Source: Vombatus ursinus (lineage: Eukaryota > Chordata > Mammalia > Diprotodontia > Vombatidae). From it: 64,000 nt of DNA. The notes beneath the pieces were generated by a model, which did not search any database, was not told where the DNA came from, and worked only from the letters and a program-made list of their open reading frames with translations. A program made the translations under genes and the position numbers. Within the stretch, counting starts at the first letter, position 1. Each line of letters begins with the position of its first letter. Where the stretch lies: the NCBI RefSeq assembly GCF_900497805.2, contig NW_020953955.1, positions 731,919 through 795,918 of the forward strand. Direction: 5' to 3'. Below, piece after piece: positions 1 to 11,539 of the stretch.

Positions 1-911
1 GCCGAAGCAGCCTCATTTCCAATGATTTTGCAAATTAGATTTTGTTGCTTCCCCATTGAAACTGAGGGGAGTTCAAGTGATTGGCTCTTAGGGCCTGGAG
101 GAACCCAAATTATCCTTTTGGTCTGGGGGAGGATGAACCTTTATTTCCGCCTTAACATACTTATACCCAGCAGTGAAAGTTGGGATTTCCAGCAATAATC
201 CTACTTGGATAAATCTTAAAATGTTGTGGGGGGGCAGGGGAAAGTTATGAGACATGATCCCCAAATTTCAGCATCATCTCTGAAGGGTTTCTGGAAAGTC
301 TGGGCTCTCTTCCACCCCTCTAGCTTAGTGCATTTGAGCATGGTAGTGAAAAGAGTCAGCTGCTATGTGGTTTAAGGTTTTTTGTTTTGTTTGTTTTTAA
401 ACCTTATCCCTCTCTCACTAAAATTCAAAGCCACATTCAATGCAACTGGAAGACCTCCCCAAGTGGTGATTATTGGGCTGGGGTAGAAGTGCCCAGCTGC
501 CTTGCCCTAAAGCTTGGGTGCTCACTGTTTCCTTCCCGCCCCCTGCTGGTAGAGGGGAGCTTTTTTCCTCTCTCGGTGACCCCAGGAGCGCGCACACTGC
601 ACAGAGGGGAGTGGATCCTGGCCTGAACTGGGTCTCCATGTGGTCCCCCTCTCCCTCCTCCACCTTTGTCTCTTTTTCTCTGGTGCTCTTTTGTTTTCTC
701 GGTGGGGTTGTGGGTATCAGTACAGATATGGGCTTTGGGGACCTTTTTAAATTTTTTGTGTGACTATAAAACACTAAACATTCAATTCCAGAAGAACCAA
801 AAATCCCACCTCCCCACCGAACACTACCATGGGACATGTCTTCTGCTCCGTGCCCTTTTCTCTTTCTTGTTAACGCTTTTAAAAACAAATGAGTTTTTTA
901 TATAAATAAAA
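1..911 (+). other. Possible 3' UTR end of an upstream plus-strand gene
   Basis: No SINE or LINE is recognisable here, unlike almost everywhere else in the window. The stretch ends in overlapping poly(A) signals (ATAAATAAAAT, about 903-911) followed by a GT-rich tract (GTGTGTATGTT, about 920-930). That is the order expected of a cleavage and polyadenylation site on the plus strand. The reading frames present are short and overlap on both strands with no recognisable domain, so I do not call a coding exon. A terminal non-coding exon of a gene lying to the left is the simplest reading. This is inference; unique intergenic DNA is the alternative. Confidence 0.3.
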
Positions 912-930
912 TTTTTAAAGTGTGTATGTT
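903..930 (+). promoter_or_regulatory. Candidate polyadenylation signal with GT-rich downstream element
   Basis: ATAAATAAAAT contains AATAAA and is followed within about 20 bases by GTGTGTATGTT. Seen directly; use in vivo is inferred. Confidence 0.3.
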
Positions 931-2054
931 AAAGAATTCAGAGTCATTGATTTGAGCCATGTCTCTGTGTTTCCTTTGTGCCTCAGGTGTTTCTCAGTGC
1001 TTCACATCATTCCCATTGCAGCTCTAGGTTGTAACAGAATTACTGACAAAACTTTGTTCTTAAACCTTTGCAATTTGCCGTGTCTGGATTGAATTCATCT
1101 AGATAATCCTGCTTATATAATGCAGTGAATTCTTTGAAACCCATGTCAGAAAAGTTACATTCTTTTGTTTGAAAAGTGTTTAGACCCTTTTGGTTAGATA
1201 TGTTCGAGTAAAGGGATGAGGCATCAGGAAATACAAGATAATAATACAAAGTCCTACCTGTACCTTTCTCAGTTGGACCAATTTAAGGGACACCATTAAT
1301 TCAGGATTTGTTATTGTTATCTTCCTTTGGTTATGGCTGAACAATAGGAAATTTTTACTTCTTATGGCTGTGAATAGGACTGCAGCTGTTTCATGTGTCA
1401 GTGGAAAAAAGGAGAATAATGGTAGTAGCCAGCCAGATCATTTTCTCTAGTTTTAGGTAGAGAAGATATTTAAAGGAGACAAAAGGCTGAAAGTTAGGGC
1501 AGAAATGAGGAAAGAGACAGACTGAGTTCTCAGAGAGGTGTAAAGTTAAGTGTTTCCAAAGAAACTGAGGTGCCAGTCCCTTAACTAAATTTGTACTTTT
1601 GAAAAGCTGTTGATGGATCAGGACATGATATAGCCCAGCTTTGCTTGGGCCTCTCAGAGGCATTTTCAAATGTGAAATGATATTGTTGGGTAAATTAGAA
1701 AAGCTTTTATTGGGAAAACAAGGCCAAGACTATTGTCTTAGCTTAAGGACAAAAAGCTAAGATTCCAAATCTAGCTAAACCCGTTACTGCAAGCATGTGC
1801 TGTATTTGAGCTAACATTTGAGTAAAGAATAGAAACTTCTACAATAGTTCCAGCAGCTGAAAGGAAATGAAAAATGAATTGATTCTTCTCCAGTAAATCT
1901 GACATACTGCCGTTCTAATTCTGAGATGCTTAGCAAATGCTTGCAGAGGTCTTCAGAGAAGAGTCACAAGTGTTACTTCCTTGGGACCTTAATCAGTATA
2001 AAACTAAGAGCTACAATGTGCATTTACTAAAATGTGCTCTATACATTATTGATT
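912..2054. other. Non-repetitive stretch, nothing identified
   Basis: AT-rich unique-looking DNA. I see no SINE, LINE, exon or long open frame. It could be a longer alternative 3' UTR of the same upstream gene, or intergenic DNA. Confidence 0.4.
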
Positions 2055-2400
2055 ATCATTATTGGAAGAGACCTCAGGCCATCTAGCCAACCCCTTCATC
2101 TTTTTTTTTCTTTTTTGGGGGCATTTGGGGTTAAATGACTTGCCCAGGGTCACACAGCTAGTATGTGTCAAGTGTTTGGTCTGAGGCCGAATTGGAACTC
2201 AGGTCCTGCTGACTTCAGAGCCAGTGCTGTATCCACTGTGCCACCTAGCTGCCTCCCCGCCTTCATCTTACAGATGAGGAAACAGACCTTAAGTTAAGTG
2301 GCCCGAGGACACACCAGTGATAAACGTTGGCGGGATTTGAACCCCCTATCCTTTAACTCTAGAGGCAATACTCTTTCAACTGTACAGTCAGTTACACACA
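2055..2400 (-). repeat. MIR-type SINE (minus) interrupted by a WSINE1
   Basis: Reads as a reverse-strand MIR/THER1-type element: GAAGAGACCTCAGGCCATC, then CTTACAGATGAGGAAAC, then GGGATTTGAACCC. A WSINE1 splits it in the middle, so the MIR is the older of the two. Confidence 0.7.
2103..2258 (-). repeat. WSINE1 SINE, minus strand
   Basis: T-rich start, then AGTGACTTGCCCAGGGTCAC-like B-box region, ending CCACCTAGCTGCC. A perfect 10-bp target duplication CCTTCATCTT flanks it at 2093-2102 and 2260-2269. It carries the longer ...TGTTTGGTCTGAGG variant of the SINE body. Confidence 0.9.
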
Positions 2401-3205
2401 TGCTTTACTAAAAAGCAATGAGATATGCAAAATCATGTATTAACCGCAAGGCTTCTGGGGGAAAATGTTAACTCTAAATGTTAAAAAACTTCACTAATGA
2501 CACATTTTTTAAAAAGATAGTGCTTAACAAGAAACAATAACAGTTTGATGCATGTTCAACAGTTAAGAAATAAATATAAGTGCTGGTGGTGGTGTCTGAG
2601 GCCTTGTGCTGCTGCTCATCTTTGCCCTGGTTCCACCATGGTGTTAGGGTGGGAGTAGAGCCCCCAGACCTTCTCTTCTCACAGCTAAACTGGGTTTCTA
2701 GGGTCACTCCAAACTTGGTACTCCATGTCCTGCCTTCATGTGTTCCTGCAATCTGAGGCCCATGCCTCGAATGTGTAAAAGCAAAATCAGTTGGTATAGT
2801 ATATATAGTACTGGCATTTTATGTACGATTGTATACACTGTAAATATGACACTTTACTTTGACAAAGACCTGAAGTATGCTTATGGAAGTAGACATCAGA
2901 AAGGTTGCAGCTTATGAGTTATTGTGAAAAGGTACAGTTTTCTGTTTCCAAAGAAAACAAGTTTAAGTAAGCTCATGCTCAGAATAAATGTTCAGTTATG
3001 TTGGAACAAACTCACGTTTTTTAAACAAGCATCATAGCCAAACTGTGCTGTTTTCCTCTGTCTCTTGTGTTAAACTTATAACAAGGTTTCTTGACTCCCC
3101 AAAATTTATAGTCTTCATTCTGTCATCTGGATTTTGATTATGAGGATTCCATATTTTTTTCCTTTTCCTCGACTTCGGCGAGTAAGTTGCTTATTTGTCT
3201 GTCTC
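2401..3205 (+). other. Unique stretch with 3' UTR-like features
   Basis: No repeat recognised. It holds a perfect Pumilio-type octamer TGTAAATA (2839-2846) in an AT-rich context and an AATAAA at about 2983-2988. These are common in 3' UTRs but also occur by chance in AT-rich DNA. Together with 1-911 it could be a long, SINE-interrupted 3' UTR. Confidence 0.25.
2839..2846 (+). promoter_or_regulatory. Pumilio-type element TGTAAATA
   Basis: Exact match to the canonical PUF-protein recognition octamer. It only matters if this region is transcribed on the plus strand, which is not shown. Confidence 0.2.
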
Positions 3206-3207
3206 CT

Positions 3208-3459
3208 TTGTTGTTTAGTTGCTTTCAGTCGTGTTTAACTCTTCGTGACCCCATTTGGTGTTTTCTTGGCAAAGATACTGGAGTGGTTTGCCATTTCCTT
3301 CTCCAGCTAATTTTACAGATGAGGAAACTGAGGTAGGCAGGGTTAAGTGACTTGCCCTGGATCACACAATTAGCATGTGTCTAAGTTCGTATTTGAATTC
3401 AAGAAGCTGTGTTCCTGACTCCAGGCCCAGCAATAGCCACTGTATCATGTAGCTGCCCA
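3208..3459 (-). repeat. MAR1 SINE, minus strand
   Basis: Reverse-strand order: TTGTTGTTTAG tail, TTTTCTTGGCAAAGATACTGG, CATTTCCTTCTCCAGC, ACAGATGAGGAAACTGAGG, then the tRNA-related head ending GTAGCTGCCC. Full length. Confidence 0.85.
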
Positions 3460-3520
3460 ATAGCATGAACTATAGGGCTTCTGAGTTTCCCTAGGCCTGC
3501 GTGTCCACTGTGCCCTCCTA

Positions 3521-3735
3521 ATAAAACAATGACTAGCATTTATATGTTAGGTTTGTAAACTCCTTTCGTTAGCTCATTTAATCCTCACTACAATCCTAAC
3601 AGGTAAGTATTGCTATCGCTATTTTACAGATAAGGAAATTAAGACTAACATAACGGTTAAGTGACTCGGCCATGGTCTGCCCGAACATCTGTTTTGAACA
3701 TGGGTCAAGGCCGGTGTGCCACTTAGCTGTCTGAT
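3521..3735 (-). repeat. MIR SINE, minus strand
   Basis: Contains AGCTCATTTAATCCTCAC, ATTTTACAGATAAGGAAA and AAGTGACTCGGCC, the minus-strand MIR order. Diverged. Confidence 0.65.
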
Positions 3736-5094
3736 GTTGTAGGCTTCACCTTCAAAGGTTGCACTTTGCAAACCTGTATCTAGTTTCCTGTTAACAGTAG
3801 CATTTGATGGAAAAAATGCTTTCCATTGGCCATACCACAGAATTTAAAAGGTCGTCTTAGAGGAAGGCAACTATGTTACTGCCCCTGGCAGCAGTAGATC
3901 ATTTGAAGAAAATTCCAGCTTTATAGGTTAGCAACTTCCCTTTCTTCACTTAAAAAAACAAACAACTTCCTGTAACAACTGCTTCAGGAGTTCTCATTAC
4001 TTCCTTTCCACAGATTGAAGGATCTTTCCATCATGCAGAAAAGGAAAAGAACAGTAACCTAATCATATAGAACTCAACTCATTTGGCCACAGGTTGGTTG
4101 ATTGGCCTTGTAAATGGGTCAATACAGAAGGAAAAATGTTCAGGTTAAGTTAATGTCTTTGATCCCCATTTATTCCTTCCTTTCTGACCCCTTTCTTAAA
4201 GCTTTGTTTTCTACTTCTGAGGTCCGTGTTTTAAGGGGCCCCAGTGGATCACTGTGGTGCTGTCCAGCTGCTGCTTAAATATCTGAGACAGCACGTTGGA
4301 TATGAGGATAAGGGACAAATGTACTTCAAAGCTTTGTGCCTGGGTAACTTGAAAGGTGGTGGTGGTGCTCAGTTGAAATAACTTTGGGTGGGAGGGCAGA
4401 TTTTTTTAAGGGGTAGGTGGAGGGTGATCAGTTTTGGACATGTTTGAGAGGGTGATAGGACTTTGAGGTGGAAATAAGCTATAGGCAGCAAGAGATGGGA
4501 TTGGAGTTCAGGGGAAAGATTGGGCCCAGATTTGGATTTGGACTCCATCTGCATGTATGTGTATTAACTGAAATGCTTGTGAAGAGGCCGAAGTTGCCAG
4601 AAAACTCACAAGTGGGGGAAATGACCCAAGAAAGGTGATAGTGACCCAGAGCAAGGGTTAAAGGAGTAGGAAAATTGAGTGGTCAGAGGTTTTCCAGATA
4701 AGCCAAGTATGTACTCCATTTGTGGAGATTAACACTGGAGTTTAATCCTTTATATGCTTCCTAAATGTCTTTTCTTTCAGTGCTTTTATTACACTTAATT
4801 CTTTTTATTGAAAGCTTTTTATCTTTTCTGAGATCCTCACAAATCACCTTGTGTGCCCTCCATCTAGCAATAACAGTGGGTTGCTATGGCCAAAGAATGA
4901 CAACATAGATAAAAATCCTGCAGTATGAAGAGGTGTTACGAATGAAGGGGAGACTTACCAATGAAAATGGCTAAAGGCATTAAAGTATCATTAAATATGT
5001 AAGCAGCCATAGCTATTTGAGAATGCCTGCTGCCTTTTCCTCCTTAACTCTGCTGTCTGAAACAGGTGCATACAACTCTCTTTGGTAGTAGTAG
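3736..5094. other. Mostly unassigned intergenic DNA
   Basis: I recognise no gene or repeat in this interval. GC and AT content is ordinary and there is no convincing coding frame. Confidence 0.4.
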
Positions 5095-5122
5095 GGTGTG
5101 TGTGTGTGTGTGTGTGTGTGTG
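5095..5122. repeat. (TG)n microsatellite
   Basis: About 14 uninterrupted TG dinucleotides. Confidence 0.9.
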
Positions 5123-5600
5123 CAAATAAGCCAGTAAGCACTTGTTAAGTTCCTATTATGCCTACTATGTACATAGATTTTATATGTACAGGGCAAATTG
5201 GAAGCAGTCTTACAGGGGAGAGGCTTGAGGTTGGGGGTAGAGAGACTGAAAAGCCTCTTGTGAAAGGTGAGATTTAAGCTGAGACTCTAAGTAGCCAGGA
5301 GACAGAGATGAGGGATAGCATTCTCTTTACCAGGGACAGCTAGTGAAAATAGTCAGGAGATGGAAAGCCTGGTGCTAGGAACAGCAAGGAGGCCAGTGTC
5401 ACTGGATTTTTGTGTACTTAGAGGGGAATGGTAAATAAGAATATTGGGAAGATAGGTAGAGGTAAGGTTTTGAAAGGATGACAGTAAACCCACCAACATT
5501 AAGTGCTTACTGTGGGCTAGACGCTATGCTCTGTGCAGGAACTTGTGTTCTAATAGGGAAAGGCCACACATAAGAGGGAGCTGGAACGATGTTCCGGAGT
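5123..5600 (+). repeat. Two fragments of an unnamed ancient repeat
   Basis: Contains the recurring phrases AAGTTCCTATTATGCCTAC and AACAGCAAGGAGGCCAGTGT, then a second start AAGTGCTTACTGTGGGCTAG. The same family, with the consensus idea 'attaagcacctactatgtgccaggcactgtgctaagc ... caaggagctcacaatctaatggg', recurs in many places in the window. I do not know its class. Confidence 0.55.
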
Positions 5601-5649
5601 AAGAAGGCAGCTGAGTAAAGGTGGGAAAGTCAGAAGCACAGCCAAACTT

Positions 5650-6345
5650 CCCCTCTCACCTTTAGAATAAGGCACAAACTCCCATTTGGTATTTTAAACC
5701 CTTCACAATCTGTCTCCATCATACCTTTCCAGGTTTACTGCACTTCACAAATTCTACTTCTAGCCAAACTGGCCTGCCTCCTGTTGCTGGTATGTGACCT
5801 TCATCTTCCATCTCTGTGCCTTTGTACAGACTGTCTGTCCTTCATTCTTAAAATGCACACCTTAGTTGCTTGTTGCTTAGTTAGGTACTGTGACTCCCAA
5901 GAACCATAGCTGTCCATGGGGTTTTATGGCAAAGATACTGGAGTGGCTTGCCATTTCCTTCTGTAGTAGATCTTTTTGTCAGGCCATCAGAGGTTAAGTG
6001 ACCTGCCCAGGGTTACACAGCTAGGAAGTGTCTGAGGCTGGATTTGAAGTCAGGTCCTCCTGACTCCAGGCCCAGCGCTCTTTCCACTGAGCCACCAGCT
6101 GCCTCTTCCTACCCTCTCATTTTGATAATCCCTAGTTTCCTTCAAAGCTCAGCTTGTGTCATCTCCTATAGATTCCTAATTCCCCTAAGTTGCTCTTTTG
6201 CACTCCACCAGAAATTATTTAGAACTTAAATATAGGATTACATATGATGTACATGTTCGCTCCCCAGCCCACCCCCACCCCCCACGACAAATAACATGAA
6301 CTCTTTGTGATTAGGGTCTGTTTATTTTTTGTCTTTGTGTCCATA
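5650..6345 (+). repeat. L2 LINE 3' part, interrupted by MAR1
   Basis: CCCTTCACAATCTGTCTCC, AGCCAAACTGGCCTGCC and CTCTGTGCCTTTGTACAG follow the 3' coding part of L2. It resumes after the SINE with TTTCCTTCAAAGCTCAGC and CTTTGTGATTAGGGTCTGTT. Old and diverged. Confidence 0.65.
5866..6106 (-). repeat. MAR1 SINE, minus strand, inside L2
   Basis: GTTGCTTAGTTAG tail, TATGGCAAAGATACTGGAG, GCCATTTCCTTCTG, then GGTTACACAGCTAGGAAGTG and ACCAGCTGCCTC. Confidence 0.8.
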
Positions 6346-6815
6346 GACCAGGGTTCCTTAACCTGTGGTCTGTACATTAAGATACATCTATATGTCTATG
6401 TAGTTATAAGTATTTCAATGTGATTGGCATCCTTTGTAATTCTATGGTTTTGATTTTATGCATTTAAAAATGTTATACCAAAGGGGTTCGTGATATAAAA
6501 ATATTACATATCCTTGTCCTTGAGCTTAGTACAATGTCTAGTATATAATATATAAATAAAATAAATTCTTATTGAATAAATGGAAGCTATTCAAACGCAC
6601 GAAGCCCCAGTTGTGGGTGGTAGAAAAAACTAGGGATGAAGTACTTCTGTCACCCTGACTGGGAAATCAGGTGAGATCATAGATTTGAAGTTGGAAGGAA
6701 CCATAGAAATTATATAGTCTAACCTTTTTATTTTACAGATAGGTAAACTGAGGCCTGAAGTAGTAAAGTGACAAAGGTAGGAAGTAACAGAGCTCAGATT
6801 GAGATCCAAGTTCTT
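6346..6815 (+). repeat. Arm A of an inverted segmental duplication
   Basis: This arm holds, in order, a MITE-like segment (CCAGGGTTCCTTAACC...ATGCATTTAAAAATGTTA), an L2-like tail (GAGCTTAGTACAATGTCTAG), GAAGCTATTCAAACGCACG, TGGGAAATCAGGTGAGATCA and a MIR-like part. The reverse complement of 20935-21350 has the same blocks in the same order. The match crosses several element boundaries, which argues for duplication of a composite segment and not independent insertions. Confidence 0.75.
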
Positions 6816-7352
6816 GGACTCCAAATTCACTTGATGGGGTGGTGCTGGAGGACTGGCCCATTGGCTTAGTGAGTACACCAGGTGTACTTGGCTGATGCAA
6901 CTTCCCCTCATGGAAGAGGTGAGGGAACCTGTTTCTGAGATGAGAGGGAATGGATGTGGTGACTGACACTTATGTTTGTCATTGGAGGAGTTAAGGTTGG
7001 TAGATTGATTGAGCAGTTCTTGGGCTAAAGCTAATCACATGACCCCACCAAATCTAGAGGGTGAGGCAAAGGGATGAATTAGCCCGGGTTAGAAACACAA
7101 GATCTAAACTTCCAAGCCAATCAGTAGTGGAACTGGGCCTGTGAATGGTCACTGAATTAATGGCCTGGGTGAGATAAGGAAACCTAGTCTCAAAAAAAAA
7201 AATCAAACCCATATCTGATTGCTTACTGTCTCAGGGAAAGGGGAAAGGAGGGAGGCATAGAATTTGGGACTCAAAACTTTAAAAAGTCTAAAATTGTTTT
7301 AATATGTAATTGGGGAAATACTATTAAAAATAAAATTTTAAAAAAAGGGAAG
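6816..7352. other. Unassigned intergenic DNA
   Basis: No gene or named repeat seen; there is a short A-run near 7190-7202. Confidence 0.35.
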
Positions 7353-7510
7353 GGGGCAGCTGGGTGGCACAGTGGATAGAGCACCAGCCCTGAAGTCAGG
7401 AGGACCTGAGTTCAAATCCAGCCTCAGACCAAACACTTGACACTTACTAGCTGTGTGACCCTGGGCAAATCACTTAACCCCAATTGCCTAAAACAAAAAA
7501 CAAACAAACA
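7353..7510 (+). repeat. WSINE1 SINE, plus strand
   Basis: GGGGCAGCTGGGTGGCACAG start, CAAATCCAGCCTCAGACCAA, CCCCAATTGCC end and an A-rich tail. The A-rich sequence AAAAAAAGGGAAG is found on both sides (about 7340-7352 and 7511-7523) and is the likely target duplication. Confidence 0.9.
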
Positions 7511-7679
7511 AAAAAAAGGGAAGCAAGCACTGAGGAGTCATGGGGAGTTGGGGTGGGGAGGAGGTTCAATAGAGGAAGGTGGGACTTGAGCTATGTCTTG
7601 AAGGATAGGTAGCATGAGGTAAGTAGAAAGGAAGAGGAAGGGCATTTTTAGTGTGATGAAAAATCTGTTCCCTTTTCCC

Positions 7680-8165
7680 CTCATATAGCCACCACCCTAG
7701 TTCAAGCCCTTGTCCCTCTTCTCTGGACTAATGTAATAATCCCCTAATTAAGTGAAGAGGCATTAGCATAAGCTTTGTCACGATATCTTCAAGACCGTAA
7801 GACTTTTTCATCAGACTTGCAACTGAAACCTTGCTTATGTGTTGTCTTCCCTGTTAGAATGTCAACATCATGATGGCAGGGTCTGTCTTTTCTATTTGTA
7901 TCCCTAGCACTTAGCATAGTGCTTTGCACACATTAAGCACTTGATAAGTGCTTCATTCCTTTATTCATTCCTAATTGTTTCCCAGTTTCTCACCTTTCCA
8001 ATTCATCTTCTACACAACTGCCAATATAACCTTTCTAAGGGAACAAAAGCTCCTCTAAAATAAATCTTAATAGCTCAGCCTTTAAAGCCCTCTAGAATCT
8101 GACTCCCAACTACTTTTCCAGCCTTACCTCACACTACCCCAGTTTGGCTTTCAAGTCTCTCCAAA
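7680..8165 (+). repeat. L2 LINE 3' fragments
   Basis: The first part ends in the typical L2 tail (CTAGCACTTAGCATAGTGC, then CACTTGATAAGTGCTTCATTC). A second L2 coding-like piece follows (AAGCCCTCTAGAATCTGACT, CCAGCCTTACCTCACACTA). Confidence 0.6.
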
Positions 8166-8174
8166 CTATCCCCT

Positions 8175-8258
8175 GCCTTCTCTTCTCTTCTCTTCTCTTC
8201 TCTTCTCTTCTCTTCTCTTCTCTTCTCTTCTCTTCTCTTCTCTTCTCTTCTCTTCTAT
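8175..8258. repeat. (TCTTC)n pentanucleotide microsatellite
   Basis: About 15 perfect TCTTC units passing into TATTC units. The 14-mer TATCCCCTGCCTTC occurs immediately before and immediately after the array. Confidence 0.95.
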
Positions 8259-8334
8259 TCTATTCTATCCCCTGCCTTCATGTATCGCTATAAGCTGTTG
8301 CCCATGCCTTTAATTATGTAAATGCCATCAGATG

Positions 8335-8560
8335 GTGAGGCAGAATCCTGGACTTATGAGGATACTGGTTCAAATCTTGTCTCAAACACTTCATGGCTGT
8401 GTGACCCTGGGTAGGTTAAAGTCTCTTAGCCTTATTTTCCTCTTCTATAAGATAGGGATGACAATAACACCTATAATATAGGACTGTGCTGAGGATCAGA
8501 TGAAATAACATGCAAAGCCCCCTGCAAACCTTAAAGCATTATATAAATGCTAGTATTATT
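8335..8560 (+). repeat. MIR SINE, plus strand
   Basis: GGTTCAAATCTTGTCTC, TGGCTGTGTGACCCTGGG, then GGATCAGATGAAATAACATG and a TATAAATGCTAGTATTATT end, the full MIR order. Confidence 0.75.
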
Positions 8561-9329
8561 GTGACTTCTCTCTTTTTTAAATTATGGACATTTTATTTGC
8601 TGAAAGAGACAGCAAAAAGGAACCTTTGTGTGAGACAGAGAAAAGCAGCTTGAGAAGAGACAAACTGCTGAGAGGAAGCAGCCCTTCAGATAAAGCACTT
8701 GAAGGGATGCTTCCAAGAGGACCGAAGTGAACTCTGCCCTTTAAAAGCAAAACTCCTGACTATAAAGATGGTGGCTATCTTGGCTTTCCAGCAGCTAGCC
8801 TGAAAGTGACTCTTTTCAGGACTTTGGATTTATTGCCAGGGAATTCTGCACCAAAAGAATTGCTTGTGACCAAGTATGTGTCATTTGTCATCTCTAGCAG
8901 AAATTTTGCTGTTCTCCATAAATTGAGATGGCCCTGGTTTAAGAGATAGATGAGAAGCCGCAGAGATCAGACAGTCCAGAGTCTAACTGAAAGAGTCGAG
9001 GGGAAGAAGCCAATGAGAGAAGTTGACAGGGTCTGAGCAGGCTTATTTGGGAAGCAGAAAGGGCCTACATCTCACCATGGGCCTTCCATCTCTTGCTGAG
9101 TAAATCTCCTGTAGGAAGAGAAGGAGTAGTTTGCTTTCTTTCAGAGCCCATCTCCTGCCTATCTCTAGCTGCAGGCAGGAGTGCAAGGAGGGGTCTCCCG
9201 AGGAAAGAGGAGAGGAACACAGAGATCTACCATCTGACCACATGCCTTCCATCTCCTGCTTGAACTCATACCCTGCATATTCCAGTGATTCTGAACCCCT
9301 GTAGATAAGCATCCAAACTCCTTTCCCTA
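8561..9329. other. Unassigned stretch
   Basis: No repeat family recognised and no coding frame with a recognisable domain. It may be the remains of an unidentified interspersed element or unique DNA. Confidence 0.35.
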
Positions 9330-11440
9330 TCTGCCACTACCCAATTCCTCATTCTCATTTCCTCTCAACCCACCCACTTGAAAGTCTCAACCAAATGATA
9401 TCCACCCCTTCTGCTGTGCCCTTTGGGATGCCTATTCAAGAGACAACACATTTGCTTTCCTATAAAATCTTTTTCCTTCCCACTCTTTCTATCTTCTGGT
9501 TTTCATTTTAACCTTGTTCCCCCTAATGACACAGCCTTCCTAGCCACCCTTTCCAGCACTGGTTGCACTTTCACTCATTCCCCTTGGCTCACTAGTTGAG
9601 GGGGAGAATTAGAATACTCCTTGCTCTCCATTGTCACTTCTGGGTTCTCTCCCTACCACCACAACTCAGTAACCTCTCCTCCTTTGAGGTCCATACAATT
9701 CACATCTTCCACCCAATCAACATCCTGGTAGTTGTTCTCTAGGACACTCCCATTCCTTCTTTAACAAGTTCAGTACCTGGCTAGTCTTTCTCTTCTCCCC
9801 AACTCCTGCTCTCATACTGGGGGGACAGATAATGCCTCAAACTCTAATGTCTCAGTTCCTCATCCTACTTATTTCCCATGACCTCCTCCTCCACCCCACC
9901 TCAGCCACACGCAAAAATGGTCATACTCTTAATCATGTCATCACCCACAAATGAATCACCTGTATGATCAAGAACCCTGAAATCCCCATAATCTATTGAC
10001 TTTCCACCTCTTTTGTCTCCTTTGCTATACCAAACTCTACCCTTCATCCACTCTAGGACTTCCAACTCCTTAAGCCCTCAGTTTTCTCCCAGACCATCAC
10101 CCCTGTGCTAGCCTTTCTCTTCCTTTCCTCATCTTACCCCTTGTTGAATTACTTTGACTCTATACTGTCTTCTTGAGTTCCTTACCTCTGTAATTTTTCC
10201 TTGCCAAGCTTCAGCCTTGGGTCACTCCCACCATCTGCTGCCTTTATTCCTACACACATGTTGCTGGTTGAAGGTGAATGAAACCATCAGAACCAGACCA
10301 TTCTGACTGAGTCCATTGCAAATTAATATTACATAACCTCTACTGGACCCTCACTACTGCTAGGTAATCCTTCTATACCTAACTCATTGAACTCACTTCA
10401 GCTCATTATGCCACCCTACATAACAGCTCTTCCAAAACTTTTTGTCTTTCCTCAAACTTCCCACAGCAAACCTTCTCCTCACCCTCTCAGGTGAGAATGT
10501 TGCCTCATATGTTACTGAAAAAAATTGAAGCCGTTCTCAGAGAGCTCCACTTTCTTCCTTCCTCATCCAATATCACTGGGATGCCTTCTGCCACCATCTC
10601 TTCCTTCATCCATTTCACACAAAGAAGTGACCCTGCTTCTTGCCAATGCAAACCAGTCTACCTGTACAAGCGATGTCGTCCCATTCCATCTCCTCTCCAG
10701 TTGATTTCACCTTTTCTCATCCCTGTTCTCTCACTTATCTTCAATCTTTCTGTGACTGCTAGCTGCTTTCATACTACTTACAAATATGCCCAGGTCACCC
10801 CATCCTCAAAAAACTTTCACTTAGTCCTTCTATCTCTGCTAACCATTGTCCCATTTCTTTCCAACTTTGTAGCTAAACTCTGAAAAAGCCATCTATAATA
10901 GGTGCCTCCACTTCCTCTCCTCTCACTGTTGTCTTAACTGTCTATAATCTGCTTCTTATATCATCATTCCATGCAAACTGCTCTCTTCAAATTGACAAAT
11001 CCAATGTTCTTTTCTTACTCCTTATAAGAGTGAATTGCATTCCTTTCCTCCCTTTCTGGGAATCCCCTAGACCTGCCAGCTTGGGTATAGATTGGAACAA
11101 ATGAACCCACGGATAGAGCAACAGAGAGTTATGGGTGCCACACCTTCTGTACAAATGCTTCATAAGTCCTCCATTCTCATCTCCATTTCACAGAATACTT
11201 GTCTTCCTTCAAGGCTCCATTCAGCTTTGTTTCTCTCATGATTGCCTTTTATTATCTACTCCCATTATTAGTGTTTTATTCTACCTTGATTTTCTTTGTA
11301 ATAAAATGTGTCTATTCTGTGTTGTTCCTTTCTCTGACCCACCCTCCACCTCTCATAAATTCTTTAAGATTAAGGAGCTTTTTGACTTTGCTTTGTATGT
11401 GTTTCCTTCCTTGAGTACATATAAACAAACAGTAATTCCG
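9330..11440 (+). repeat. Long degraded L2-clade LINE
   Basis: About 2 kb of CT-rich sequence. The order (CATGACCTCCTCCTCCACC, AATGGTCATACTCTTAATC, CTACAAATATGCCCAGGTCA, then the 3' part CTCCATTCAGCTTTGTTTC) parallels the L2-rich block at 28.0-31.4 kb. Only short frames remain. The family call rests on remembered L2 coding sequence. Confidence 0.55.
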
Positions 11441-11539
11441 TAAGGGATCTTCCTAGCCTTGACCTTTTGAGTTCAAGAGGGCAGGAGCTCCTGGGACTGG
11501 ATTCTGGTTACCCAGTAGGAGAAAACCATTGCTAGAGCC

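Noticed and set aside
480-640. Possible CpG island or promoter
   Set aside because: Only a few CpG dinucleotides are present and the stretch is short.
418-888. 156-codon minus-strand frame and overlapping plus-strand frames
   Set aside because: Frames on both strands overlap in GC-moderate, likely non-coding DNA; basic, low-information translation without a domain.
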